A stretch of 64,000 nt of DNA. Origin: Granulicella mallensis MP5ACTX8. GTDB taxonomy: Bacteria; Acidobacteriota; Terriglobia; Terriglobales; Acidobacteriaceae. A program made the position numbers and the translations under genes. Positions 17,659 to 25,082 of the stretch are shown here, in pieces. Position 1 is the stretch's first letter, and each line of letters starts with the position of its first letter. Location: NCBI RefSeq assembly GCF_000178955.2, contig NC_016631.1, forward strand, positions 2,604,001 to 2,668,000, given 5' to 3'. Under the pieces are notes generated by a model, which was given only the letters and a program-made list of their open reading frames with translations, searched no databases and was not told the origin of the DNA.

Positions 17659-18303
17659 TTGCCGGAACCATCAGAACTTCAGCAGCTAACAGCAGCCGAG
17701 CTGGAGAAAGAATGTCGCCAGGGTGTTCTTATTTTGGACACAAGAGCCGCAGAACAATTTGCCACGTTCCATATTCCCAAAACGCTACAGATTGGCCTCA
17801 TGGGGCCTTTTGCAAGTTGGGCAGCGATCCTGATCAGGCCTACGCAGCAACTTCTAATCATTGCCGAAGATTCAAATAGTGCCTATGAGGCACAAAACCG
17901 TTTGGCAAGGGTAGGTCTCCAAAATGTGATCGGATATGCTCTCGCAGACGAAAAGGCGTGGCGTCGGCAAGGCTTCACGCTCATCAGTCTCCCTATACAT
18001 CGGTGTGACGATATACGCCAGGCTCTACAAGAAGATCGCCCACTGCAGCTCATCGACGTCCGTAGCCGGGCGGAGTGGTTGAAAGGGCACCTGCCTGGTG
18101 CGATCTCGATGCCTTTGCTTGAACTTAGTTCAGATGCCGCATCCGTCGATCTCTCTAAACTCAATGTTTTGTACTGCGAGGAAGGGCATCGAGCGACGAC
18201 TGCGGCTAGCCTTCTGCTGCGGAGCAACTCCGGCGATCTCGGTATTTTGATCGACGGAATGGAAGGATGGCGAGCCTCCGATTTGCCCCTGGAAACGTCA
18301 TAG
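17659..18303 (+). CDS. Tandem rhodanese-domain protein, one active and one inactive domain
   Basis: The 214-residue frame starts at a TTG (17659) with AAGAGGAAG just upstream. Domain 1 (about 5-110) has LILDTRAAEQFATFHIPKTL but an Ala-Glu loop in place of the Cys (IIAEDSNSAYEA). Domain 2 (about 115-212) has LIDVRSRAEWLKGHLPGAI and the active loop YCEEGHRAT with a Cys. The layout closely resembles the C-terminal rhodanese pair of MBL-fold/rhodanese sulfur-transfer enzymes (persulfide dioxygenase-like), but the beta-lactamase-fold half is absent. It follows the kinase by 34 bp, so it may be co-transcribed. Sulfurtransferase activity is plausible; the acceptor is unknown. Confidence 0.85.
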   Translation: MPEPSELQQLTAAELEKECRQGVLILDTRAAEQFATFHIPKTLQIGLMGPFASWAAILIRPTQQLLIIAEDSNSAYEAQNRLARVGLQNVIGYALADEKAWRRQGFTLISLPIHRCDDIRQALQEDRPLQLIDVRSRAEWLKGHLPGAISMPLLELSSDAASVDLSKLNVLYCEEGHRATTAASLLLRSNSGDLGILIDGMEGWRASDLPLETS

Positions 18304-18660
18304 ACGAGCGGACGCATCTCGTGTTGATGATTTGCCGGACGATTTCCCAAAAAAATGCAATCGGATGATCGATCTGTAGCCTCCTTTGCGCATTCTAAGC
18401 TGAGAAACAAAAACCGCCCTTGTTAAGGAGCAGCGTTTACTGGATCAGCTTGAATGATTGGGCAACTTGAATGGGTGTGGCCACCTGCTTATTCCAAGCG
18501 ATCGATTCGCTTTCTGTCAGAGAGCAAGCTGAACGCAGGTAAATAGAGGCATCCCAGTGTAAGCACTTCTCTAAAACTATGAATATGGCTGCAGTTATGT
18601 AGACATCCACGAATACTTCATCGGCGGTTGCCAAGTCATCATGATCGGAAGCTAATACTT
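18304..18660. other. Intergenic stretch before the second ECF sigma gene
   Basis: No gene can be supported. A minus-strand frame (18634-18437, 65 codons) exists, but its composition and lack of a ribosome-binding site make it doubtful. The stretch probably carries the promoter of the sigma factor gene at 18661. Confidence 0.4.
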
Positions 18661-19194
18661 ATGCTCTGCGAACACTACGGCTCAGTCGAGGCTTACAGCT
18701 CAAGCGTCGAACATATCAATGCGTTATATGGCTACGCGATGGTTTTGACTCGCAACTCTGCGGAAGCAGAGGATCTGGTACAGGAAACGTACGTGCGTGC
18801 CATACCGGCAATAAGCAGGCTCCGTGGGGAGAGCAATATAAAAAATTGGCTCTTTAAAATTCTCCGAAACGCATGGCTGAACCAACTGAGGAAACAGAGA
18901 ACCGGCCCTCAGATCGTTCAATTTGATATGGAGTTTAGTTCTGCAGGTGACTTAGTCGATCCTGGCAAACAATCCTATGAGAGCTATGTGAACAAGCTGG
19001 AAGCCGAGCAGGTACGAGCGGCGATTGAACAGTTACCTGCCGAATTCCGAGAGATTATTGTGCTACGCGAATTTGAAGAATTATCGTATCAGGAGATCGC
19101 TTATCTTCTGGATTGCCCTACAGGGACAGTCATGTCGCGTCTTGCAAGAGCGCGCTCTAAGCTTCGGGCATTGCTTTCACCAGCCTTTGCATGA
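18661..19194 (+). CDS. ECF RNA polymerase sigma factor (RpoE-like)
   Basis: The 177-residue product starts at ATG 18661; an in-frame TTG at 18628 has no ribosome-binding site. Region 2 reads YAMVLTRNSAEAEDLVQETYVRA and NIKNWLFKILRNAWLNQLRK, and region 4 reads LPAEFREIIVLREFEELSYQEIA followed by TGTVMSRLARARSKLR. These are textbook ECF features. No anti-sigma gene is adjacent; downstream is a GH2 fragment, so the original partner may have been lost. It could be controlled by an unlinked anti-sigma factor or at transcription. Confidence 0.92.
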   Translation: MLCEHYGSVEAYSSSVEHINALYGYAMVLTRNSAEAEDLVQETYVRAIPAISRLRGESNIKNWLFKILRNAWLNQLRKQRTGPQIVQFDMEFSSAGDLVDPGKQSYESYVNKLEAEQVRAAIEQLPAEFREIIVLREFEELSYQEIAYLLDCPTGTVMSRLARARSKLRALLSPAFA

Positions 19195-19197
19195 TCC

Positions 19198-19413
19198 GAA
19201 CCCATTCCACTCTGCGACGCGCTCGACGTCACTGGCCAGAACGAGTACGTCGGTTGGTATGGTGGATCCCCCGAAGACGCCGACAGAATTCACTGGAGTT
19301 TCCCGCAAAAGCTCGTCATTATGAGTGAGTTCGGTGCCGAAGCCAAGTACGGTAACCACGGCGTGACCAACCAGCACTGGACTAAAGAGCAACAGGTCTA
19401 CGTCTTCCAGCTT
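19198..19413 (+). pseudogene. Glycoside hydrolase family 2 fragment
   Basis: In the plus frame that includes ATG 19321, translation gives LDVTGQNEYVGWYGGSPED, then IHWSFPQKLVIMSEFGAEA and YGNHGVTNQHWTKEQQ. This matches the catalytic-domain segment of GH2 beta-glucuronidases and beta-galactosidases: NEY.GWY, and the EFGA motif whose Glu is the nucleophile. Intact enzymes are 600 residues or more; only about 70 are present. The frame begins inside the sigma-factor end and runs out antisense to YjbQ. It is an orphan relic, not expressed as a useful protein. Confidence 0.72.
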
Positions 19414-19416
19414 GGA

Positions 19417-19833
19417 TTATTCTCCCACCAGGTGAAGGACGATCTCTCGTCTGTGAGGATGCACTCTGTGCTCAAAAAGGTAGACACCCTGCCAGGTACC
19501 CAGTACGAGAGCGCCCTTCACCACAGGGATTGATAATTGAACCTGAGTCAGTGCCGTCTTCAGATGAGCCGGCATGTCGTCTGGACCTTCTGAGTCATGT
19601 TCGTACGCTCCATCTTCGGGTGCGATGCGGTCGAAGTATGCTTTGAGGTCGAGACGCACGGTAGGATCGGCATTCTCCTGAATCAACAGCGAAGCAGAGG
19701 TATGTCGGCAAAAGACCGTCAATAGTCCGGTCTGCACCTGCTGGCCGCTTGTCCACTGGCTAATACTCGATGTGAATTCGTAGAGACCCTGGCCTCGCGT
19801 TGTGATTTCAAGATTGTGCACTGCTTGCTTCAA
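19417..19833 (-). CDS. YjbQ family protein (UPF0047, thiamine-phosphate-synthase-like)
   Basis: This 138-residue protein spans the whole YjbQ/UPF0047 family. Conserved features are TGLLTVFCRHTSASLLIQEN, the acidic stretch following it, DDMPAHLKTAL and a C-terminal LGTWQGVYLFEHR. His and Glu in these segments line the putative active site. The family is described as a secondary thiamine-phosphate synthase by complementation, but its real role is unsettled. It is a cytoplasmic single gene that reads towards the GH2 relic. Confidence 0.93.
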   Translation of the reverse strand: MKQAVHNLEITTRGQGLYEFTSSISQWTSGQQVQTGLLTVFCRHTSASLLIQENADPTVRLDLKAYFDRIAPEDGAYEHDSEGPDDMPAHLKTALTQVQLSIPVVKGALVLGTWQGVYLFEHRVHPHRREIVLHLVGE

Positions 19834-19881
19834 TCGACTCTTCCTCCGCTTTCCTTAAATATTACTTTCCTGTGCCCGCAA

Positions 19882-21201
19882 TCAATGTCCAGTCTCAGGG
19901 AGACGATGACAGGCTACTACTTCGAAGGTATCGAGTGACGAGGCCATGGTATTTACGCGGAGCAGGATCTCAAACTGAGCATTGCGATCATAAACGTCGA
20001 TACCGTGCTCCTGAAGCACTCGGTCTATGGAATCCACATCTGTGACTAACCTGTAGGCCGCTTCCGTGGCTACAGCGTTGGAACCGGCAAGGATCAGAAC
20101 GTGCCCTGTTTGATTCGGATTCTCGAGCAATCCTATAATCGCAAATGCCTGCCCTGTTCCCCATCCTGGAGACGTAGGAGCATAAACGGATGTCTCTCCG
20201 TGTCCGACTCTTCGGTTATTAATAATTTCTTCATGCCGCTTTGGATCATATGTGAAATAGAAATCGAGCCGATCCTGGAAGAGAGCAACCCAGGGATCCG
20301 ACACTGGGCTGCCGAGTAGTATGAAGTTGTCTTCCGTCTTGAAGTCCTGGGATTGAAGCGCTCTGGCGCGATATGTGTTAATGGGCCCCGATGGGAGCAG
20401 ACTCCTGACACTGAGGGCGAAGTCGGCATCAATCATAGGAACGTTATAACCCTTGAAGAGCCGTTCTATAACGCTGGAAGGATGATCCAATAGCTGTTGC
20501 GTGGGTAAGTAGCGATGGTCTGCGTAGTCCGTGAGTGAAATCGCGCTCCCGGTGAGTCCTTGAAGAGCAACGATGTCGGGATCGCTAAATACAATCTTCA
20601 GTTGCTCTCGGCGCGGCAGCATAGCCGCCCACGGCAGACGGTCGGCTTTGGTCGACGGCATGCGGTAGTGATACACGCTCGCCAAAAGACCTAACACCAT
20701 CAAGGCCATCGCCACCGGCAGGAGGCGACGCCAGATGGAAGACCGTGTAGCCGGTGGTTGCGGAATCTCCTCTGGCTCGGATGGCTGTGGAGAGTTGGGT
20801 ATCTCTGGTGGGGCAGCCTGCTCAACGAACTCAATGACATAGGCCCCGGGAGGCAGGTCTAGACGGATGTCTGTTTCGACATCGTCATAGAAACGCTTCA
20901 GTCGTCTCCTGACGTCGGTCGCAGTCACGCGCACGATCGCATCCTCACCCGTATCGTAGGCAGGATCGCGGCCGAACAGCTGCATCCCAATCATGCGTTC
21001 CTTCAACTCGTCGTGCTGGCCCGCCAGCGTCTTATCCAGGAGATGTTGTAGAAACTCACAACTCCTGCGACTTCTGCTGAACGCTCGACTTGTTACGATC
21101 CGATCAACATGGTGCCGTAGCTCGTTCGCGCGCGAAACGATCAAATCGGTCCTGAGGGTGAACAAATCTTCATTCGATGGTTCCTGCTTTATCGGGTTCA
21201 C
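19882..21201 (-). CDS. Membrane-anchored acidobacterial regulator-like protein of unknown function
   Basis: This 439-residue protein has a basic, helical N-terminal domain (residues 30-110: SRSRRSCEFLQHLLDKTLAG, LFGRDPAYDTGEDAIVRVTA, VRRRLKRFYDD), a Pro-rich linker and one transmembrane helix at about 160-177. About 260 extracytoplasmic residues follow. I recognise this architecture only as an uncharacterised acidobacterial family often next to large TonB receptors. The N-terminal part resembles an intracellular interaction or DNA-contact domain, so a transmembrane regulator is an inference. It is divergent from the receptor at 21372, with 170 bp between the starts. Function is not established. 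Confidence 0.85.
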   Translation of the reverse strand: MNPIKQEPSNEDLFTLRTDLIVSRANELRHHVDRIVTSRAFSRSRRSCEFLQHLLDKTLAGQHDELKERMIGMQLFGRDPAYDTGEDAIVRVTATDVRRRLKRFYDDVETDIRLDLPPGAYVIEFVEQAAPPEIPNSPQPSEPEEIPQPPATRSSIWRRLLPVAMALMVLGLLASVYHYRMPSTKADRLPWAAMLPRREQLKIVFSDPDIVALQGLTGSAISLTDYADHRYLPTQQLLDHPSSVIERLFKGYNVPMIDADFALSVRSLLPSGPINTYRARALQSQDFKTEDNFILLGSPVSDPWVALFQDRLDFYFTYDPKRHEEIINNRRVGHGETSVYAPTSPGWGTGQAFAIIGLLENPNQTGHVLILAGSNAVATEAAYRLVTDVDSIDRVLQEHGIDVYDRNAQFEILLRVNTMASSLDTFEVVACHRLPETGH

Positions 21202-21348
21202 ACGGCGAACATATCAAATTCACGATTCATGACTGTTAAAACTCACGTTAGGAAATAAATCTCATATTTACAGTGACATCCCAAACTGTTACGAATCCGG
21301 TCCTAACTACCGGATCGACGGCTGACGTGTGTACATAGAGGAGGAACA

Positions 21349-21375
21349 TTGATTTCACTGCCAGCCGGGAGATGA
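21349..21375 (+). other. Eight-codon upstream ORF overlapping the receptor start
   Basis: TTG at 21349 follows a strong AGGAGG (21339-21344) and opens MISLPAGR. Its TGA (21373-21375) overlaps the ATG of the receptor gene (ATGA at 21372-21375). The receptor's own ATG has GGGAG directly adjacent, too close for normal initiation. Translational coupling through this leader, or initiation of the receptor at GTG 21378, would explain the layout. Confidence 0.4.
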
Positions 21376-24300
21376 AAGTGAAGATAAGCCGTCGAGGATT
21401 TCGGAATATCGTTTGGGCGCTGGTTTGTTTGATGGGCCTTCACATCTGTATGTACGGGCAGTCGGACACCAGCACGATTACAGGTTTCGTCAAGGATCCA
21501 TCGGGGGCGATGGTTTCCAACGCACAGGTTACAGCGATATCTGAGGCTACGCAGGAAAGCCATACGGTCACGACAGATAAGAGCGGATACTACTCGCTTT
21601 CAAACCTTTCAGCCGGATTTTATTCTCTGTCCGTTCACATACAGGGATTCAAGTCCTTTGAAAGCGTCCACAATAAGTTGGACGCACTGTCGACCTTATC
21701 GATCAATGCCTCACTGGCCATCGGTACTTCCAATGAGTCTGTTGAAGTGACCTCGAGTGCGGAGCGTATACAGACCGATTCCGGGTCGGTTCAGCACCTG
21801 ATCACCGGGGAGCAGATTCAGCATCAGGAACTCAACGGCCGGAACCCGGTCTTCATGGCGGAGTTACTGCCTGGTGTGATCACGGGATCTACACTTGGTG
21901 ACTTCAATTTCGGCGTTAGTAAGCCGGGCTTCTCCGTCAACGGCGCGGAGTCGACAAGCACAACGGTAACGCTTGATGGCGCGCCTGCCGTTCGTACTCG
22001 CGCAAACACGTACGTCATTGGCGCTCCGAACGTGGACTCAACCGAAGAAATTCAAGTGTTGACCGCGGCCTACTCGGCTGAATACGGTGGGGCCAGCGGT
22101 GCTCAGGTCCGCATGGTCAGCAAAAGTGGAACGACCGACTTCCATGGAACGGTATATGAATATTTGCGAAATTCGGCATTGAATGCGAATACCTGGTCGC
22201 GCAACCAAAGTCCGACAACAAGATTTGCATCACCTTTTCGCTATAACGACTTCGGCTTTGCCGCAGGGGGGCCGATCTGGACTCCCGGTCTGCCATCCAC
22301 ACTGCGCAGAAAGCTCTTCTGGTTTGTGGCCCAAGATTGGATCCGATACAGGTATACAGATACTAATTTTGAAACTGTCCCCACAAGCCTCATGCACATG
22401 GGTAATTTCAGCGAATTACTCGGGCCGAACCCGTTTTATAGCACCCCTAAGATCATCACCAACCCCTTTGATTGCACGACCACCAACGGAAAGAAGACCT
22501 GCGCGCCGTTTGCTGGAAACATCATTCCGCAAAATCTGTGGAGCTCCAACGGAATGGCTATCCTGAGCGTTTATCCGGAGCCTATTCCGGGGCTGCTCGT
22601 CAACGGAGATCAGAACTGGGAAGCTACGGCCCCTCATCCGATCAACCAGAGAAAAGGCACTTACGACTTCGATGTCATTGTGAACGACAGGCACCACATC
22701 TCATTTCGGCGAACAGACCTCTCCTATAACGAGTATTCGGCTCTCGATCAGGGGTTGGGGCTGACAGGTTTATTCAAGACGTGGCCGAACCAGACGAACA
22801 CTCTTTCCTGGGTCTGGAGCATCACACCCACAACGGTCAATGAGATGGGCGGGACTCTTAGCATTGACCGGGTATCACAGCAGGCCGATCTTGCGGATCC
22901 GGGCTTTAATCGAAGCAATTATGGAATCAACTATAACTACATCGTTCCCGGGGGTAAGGACCTCAACAAAATTCCGAGCCTAAGCCTGCCGAGTCCTTTC
23001 TTTAGTTTGAGTGGTGGGCCCTATCCATCGCACTCCGGTGGGCCGATCTATTCCTACAGGGATAGCCTGACGAAATCATCGGGGAACCATCTCTTCAAGT
23101 TCGGCTTTTCATATGACTATCGGGGCGAGGATGACGACGACCAGATCAACATTACAACGGTTCCCGGAGGCAGCAGCAACCAGAACGGAACCTTTACCCT
23201 CACCGACTCCTATGCGAATGGCAGCGGTTTAGGTCTCGCCAATCTGGCCCTTGGGCTGGCTGATAGTTATACCGAGATCGGACCGCGGGCATACACGATT
23301 TGGCGGGGCGCCATGTATGAATCGTTTGCCCAGGACTCGTGGAAGATTACCCCCAAACTGCACCTCGACTATGGGCTGCGCGATACGATTGCTTTCCCCT
23401 TTCACTCCCTGTGGGGGAACGCTGCCTACTTCGATCCCGCTCTGTATAACCCAGGGCAGGCTGTCAGTGTCAACCCCAAGACAGGCCTGGTCGCCGTGGG
23501 TAGCGGCAACCAATATAATGGAATGGTCATTCCGGGTCTCTCAGGCTTCCCGAACGGCGCCGCGCAACACGGGGTTTTTCAAGCTACCACTCCCGATGCT
23601 TACACGAGCTTGTTCAACCCTGGTTTGCCTCGTGGCTTGGTTGATGCTCAAAATGCCCTTCAGCCGCGCCTGGGAATTGCATACCAATTTACCGATAAGA
23701 CCGTGATTCGCGCTGGCGGCGGCCGGTTTCTCACTCGAATGGGTTTGCTGGACAACATCTTCCCCGGCGGGAACTCTCCATTCCAGCCTTTCGTCACTGT
23801 GTCGGGCATTTCGGTGGACAATCCAGGAGCTGGGTTGAACACTGCCACAGCGCCCACGTTGGCCGTGACAACGTATGACCGCAATATCAGACAACCGGAT
23901 GCCTGGAACTGGAACGTTACGGTGGAGAGGCAGCTTCCTTGGAGTTCGGTGCTATCCGTTGCCTATGTAGGTCGCCGCGGGTTACACCTCTGGGATTCGG
24001 CGGACATCAATGAGCCGCTCCCAGGAACCACGTATGCGAATCCTGGGGTTAACATAGCCGCTTTAGCTCCTTATAAGGGTTTCTCCTCGATTCTGATGGA
24101 GCAGAGTGTGGCCAGTTCGAGATACAACTCTTTGCAGATCTTCTGGGAGAGGCGGTTTGTCAGGTCTCTGGGCTTCTCGGCTGCTTACACGCTGGCCAAA
24201 AGCATGGACAATAGCTCCAGCTATAGTGACACTGTTCCGGATACGTACGACTCAAGCAATCTTTGGGGCCCTTCCACTTTCGATGTTCGTCAGGCTTTTG

Positions 24301-24854
24301 TTGCTACTTCTACCTATGACTTGCCGTTTCTGAGAGACAAGCGACGCCTCACCGACAAGATACTCGGTGGCTGGCGGCTCAGCCTCACCGCTCAATTTTT
24401 GAGCGGCGCCCCACAGAGCGTCTACACGACGAACACTGACTACGCTGGGGTGGGGGTTCCCGGCCTGCCTCAATTCTGGGTACTGAATGGAAAGCCTCGC
24501 TACCCACGCCAGTTCTCGACCGCCTCCACGAGTTCGAATACGTACTTCAGTACGACCACATCCAACGGTAGTCCGCTGTTTACCGCACCTACCCAGGGAA
24601 CCTTCAACCTGCAGCATGGAATTCGCGACGTAATCTACGGTCCCGGATATGAGGATTGGAACGCGGGGCTATTCAAGCAATTTGCCATCAACGAACGGAA
24701 TAACTTTGAATTTCGGGCCGAGGCCTACGACGTCTTCAATCATGCCAATTGGTCGAGTCCCGGCATCACTCCCGGTACTTCCACCTTTGGCAAGGTCACC
24801 AGCAAGACCGCTCTCTCCCGGCAACTCCAGTTATCGCTACGCTACTCGTTCTAA
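21372..24854 (+). CDS. Oar-like TonB-dependent receptor with carboxypeptidase-regulatory domain
   Basis: This 1160-residue outer-membrane protein begins with a basic signal peptide (SRRGFRNIVWALVCLMGLHI). A carboxypeptidase-regulatory-like fold follows (about 35-115: TITGFVKDPSGAMVSNAQVT, DKSGYYSLSNLSAG). Next come a plug with VTLDGAP and EEIQVLTAAYSAEYGGASGA and a long beta-barrel ending in LQLSLRYSF with a terminal Phe. This is the acidobacterial Oar/CarbopepD_reg receptor type, proposed to import large nutrients such as glycans or peptides, though most are uncharacterised. The Tat-exported GH92 mannosidase just downstream suggests a mannosyl substrate. A divergent membrane-anchored protein is the likely regulator. 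A strong hairpin follows the stop. The start could be ATG 21372 or GTG 21378. Confidence 0.93.
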   Translation: MKVKISRRGFRNIVWALVCLMGLHICMYGQSDTSTITGFVKDPSGAMVSNAQVTAISEATQESHTVTTDKSGYYSLSNLSAGFYSLSVHIQGFKSFESVHNKLDALSTLSINASLAIGTSNESVEVTSSAERIQTDSGSVQHLITGEQIQHQELNGRNPVFMAELLPGVITGSTLGDFNFGVSKPGFSVNGAESTSTTVTLDGAPAVRTRANTYVIGAPNVDSTEEIQVLTAAYSAEYGGASGAQVRMVSKSGTTDFHGTVYEYLRNSALNANTWSRNQSPTTRFASPFRYNDFGFAAGGPIWTPGLPSTLRRKLFWFVAQDWIRYRYTDTNFETVPTSLMHMGNFSELLGPNPFYSTPKIITNPFDCTTTNGKKTCAPFAGNIIPQNLWSSNGMAILSVYPEPIPGLLVNGDQNWEATAPHPINQRKGTYDFDVIVNDRHHISFRRTDLSYNEYSALDQGLGLTGLFKTWPNQTNTLSWVWSITPTTVNEMGGTLSIDRVSQQADLADPGFNRSNYGINYNYIVPGGKDLNKIPSLSLPSPFFSLSGGPYPSHSGGPIYSYRDSLTKSSGNHLFKFGFSYDYRGEDDDDQINITTVPGGSSNQNGTFTLTDSYANGSGLGLANLALGLADSYTEIGPRAYTIWRGAMYESFAQDSWKITPKLHLDYGLRDTIAFPFHSLWGNAAYFDPALYNPGQAVSVNPKTGLVAVGSGNQYNGMVIPGLSGFPNGAAQHGVFQATTPDAYTSLFNPGLPRGLVDAQNALQPRLGIAYQFTDKTVIRAGGGRFLTRMGLLDNIFPGGNSPFQPFVTVSGISVDNPGAGLNTATAPTLAVTTYDRNIRQPDAWNWNVTVERQLPWSSVLSVAYVGRRGLHLWDSADINEPLPGTTYANPGVNIAALAPYKGFSSILMEQSVASSRYNSLQIFWERRFVRSLGFSAAYTLAKSMDNSSSYSDTVPDTYDSSNLWGPSTFDVRQAFVATSTYDLPFLRDKRRLTDKILGGWRLSLTAQFLSGAPQSVYTTNTDYAGVGVPGLPQFWVLNGKPRYPRQFSTASTSSNTYFSTTTSNGSPLFTAPTQGTFNLQHGIRDVIYGPGYEDWNAGLFKQFAINERNNFEFRAEAYDVFNHANWSSPGITPGTSTFGKVTSKTALSRQLQLSLRYSF

Positions 24855-24861
24855 GAACAAG

Positions 24862-24896
24862 AACAGGGAGACGGATACTTCTTCCGTCTCCCTGTT
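24862..24896 (+). terminator. Strong hairpin after the TonB receptor
   Basis: A perfect 14-bp stem (24862-24875 with 24883-24896), loop TACTTCT, followed by TCTCTTT. It lies 8 bp after the receptor stop and fits a factor-independent terminator, so the GH92 gene probably has its own promoter or depends on read-through. Confidence 0.8.
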
Positions 24897-24931
24897 TCTC
24901 TTTAACGCTTACTCTCAAAGGAGTGCAGATC

Positions 24932-25078
24932 TTGCTTCGACTTTTGCCCTACTGTCCTATCTTCCTATTGCTCGCAGCATCTTCCCTGAGCCTGCTGTCA
25001 GTTGCCCAGACATCGCAAGCGCTAGGTTCTGGGGAGATTGGCCAGCGTGTAGTCGCCAGCGAGGGCAAAAAGACATAG
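24932..25078 (+). CDS. Small exported peptide upstream of GH92
   Basis: The TTG at 24932 has AAAGGAG eight bases upstream and encodes 48 residues. The sequence starts MLRLLPYCPIFLLLAAS and has a hydrophobic core ending at VAQ, then about 22 hydrophilic residues (SGEIGQRVVASEGKKT). It looks like a complete signal peptide followed by a very short mature part. The stop lies 4 bp before the GH92 start, so translation would be coupled. It could be a real small secreted peptide or the surviving front of a deleted exported protein. No family is recognised. Confidence 0.5.
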   Translation: MLRLLPYCPIFLLLAASSLSLLSVAQTSQALGSGEIGQRVVASEGKKT

Positions 25079-25082
25079 CATC

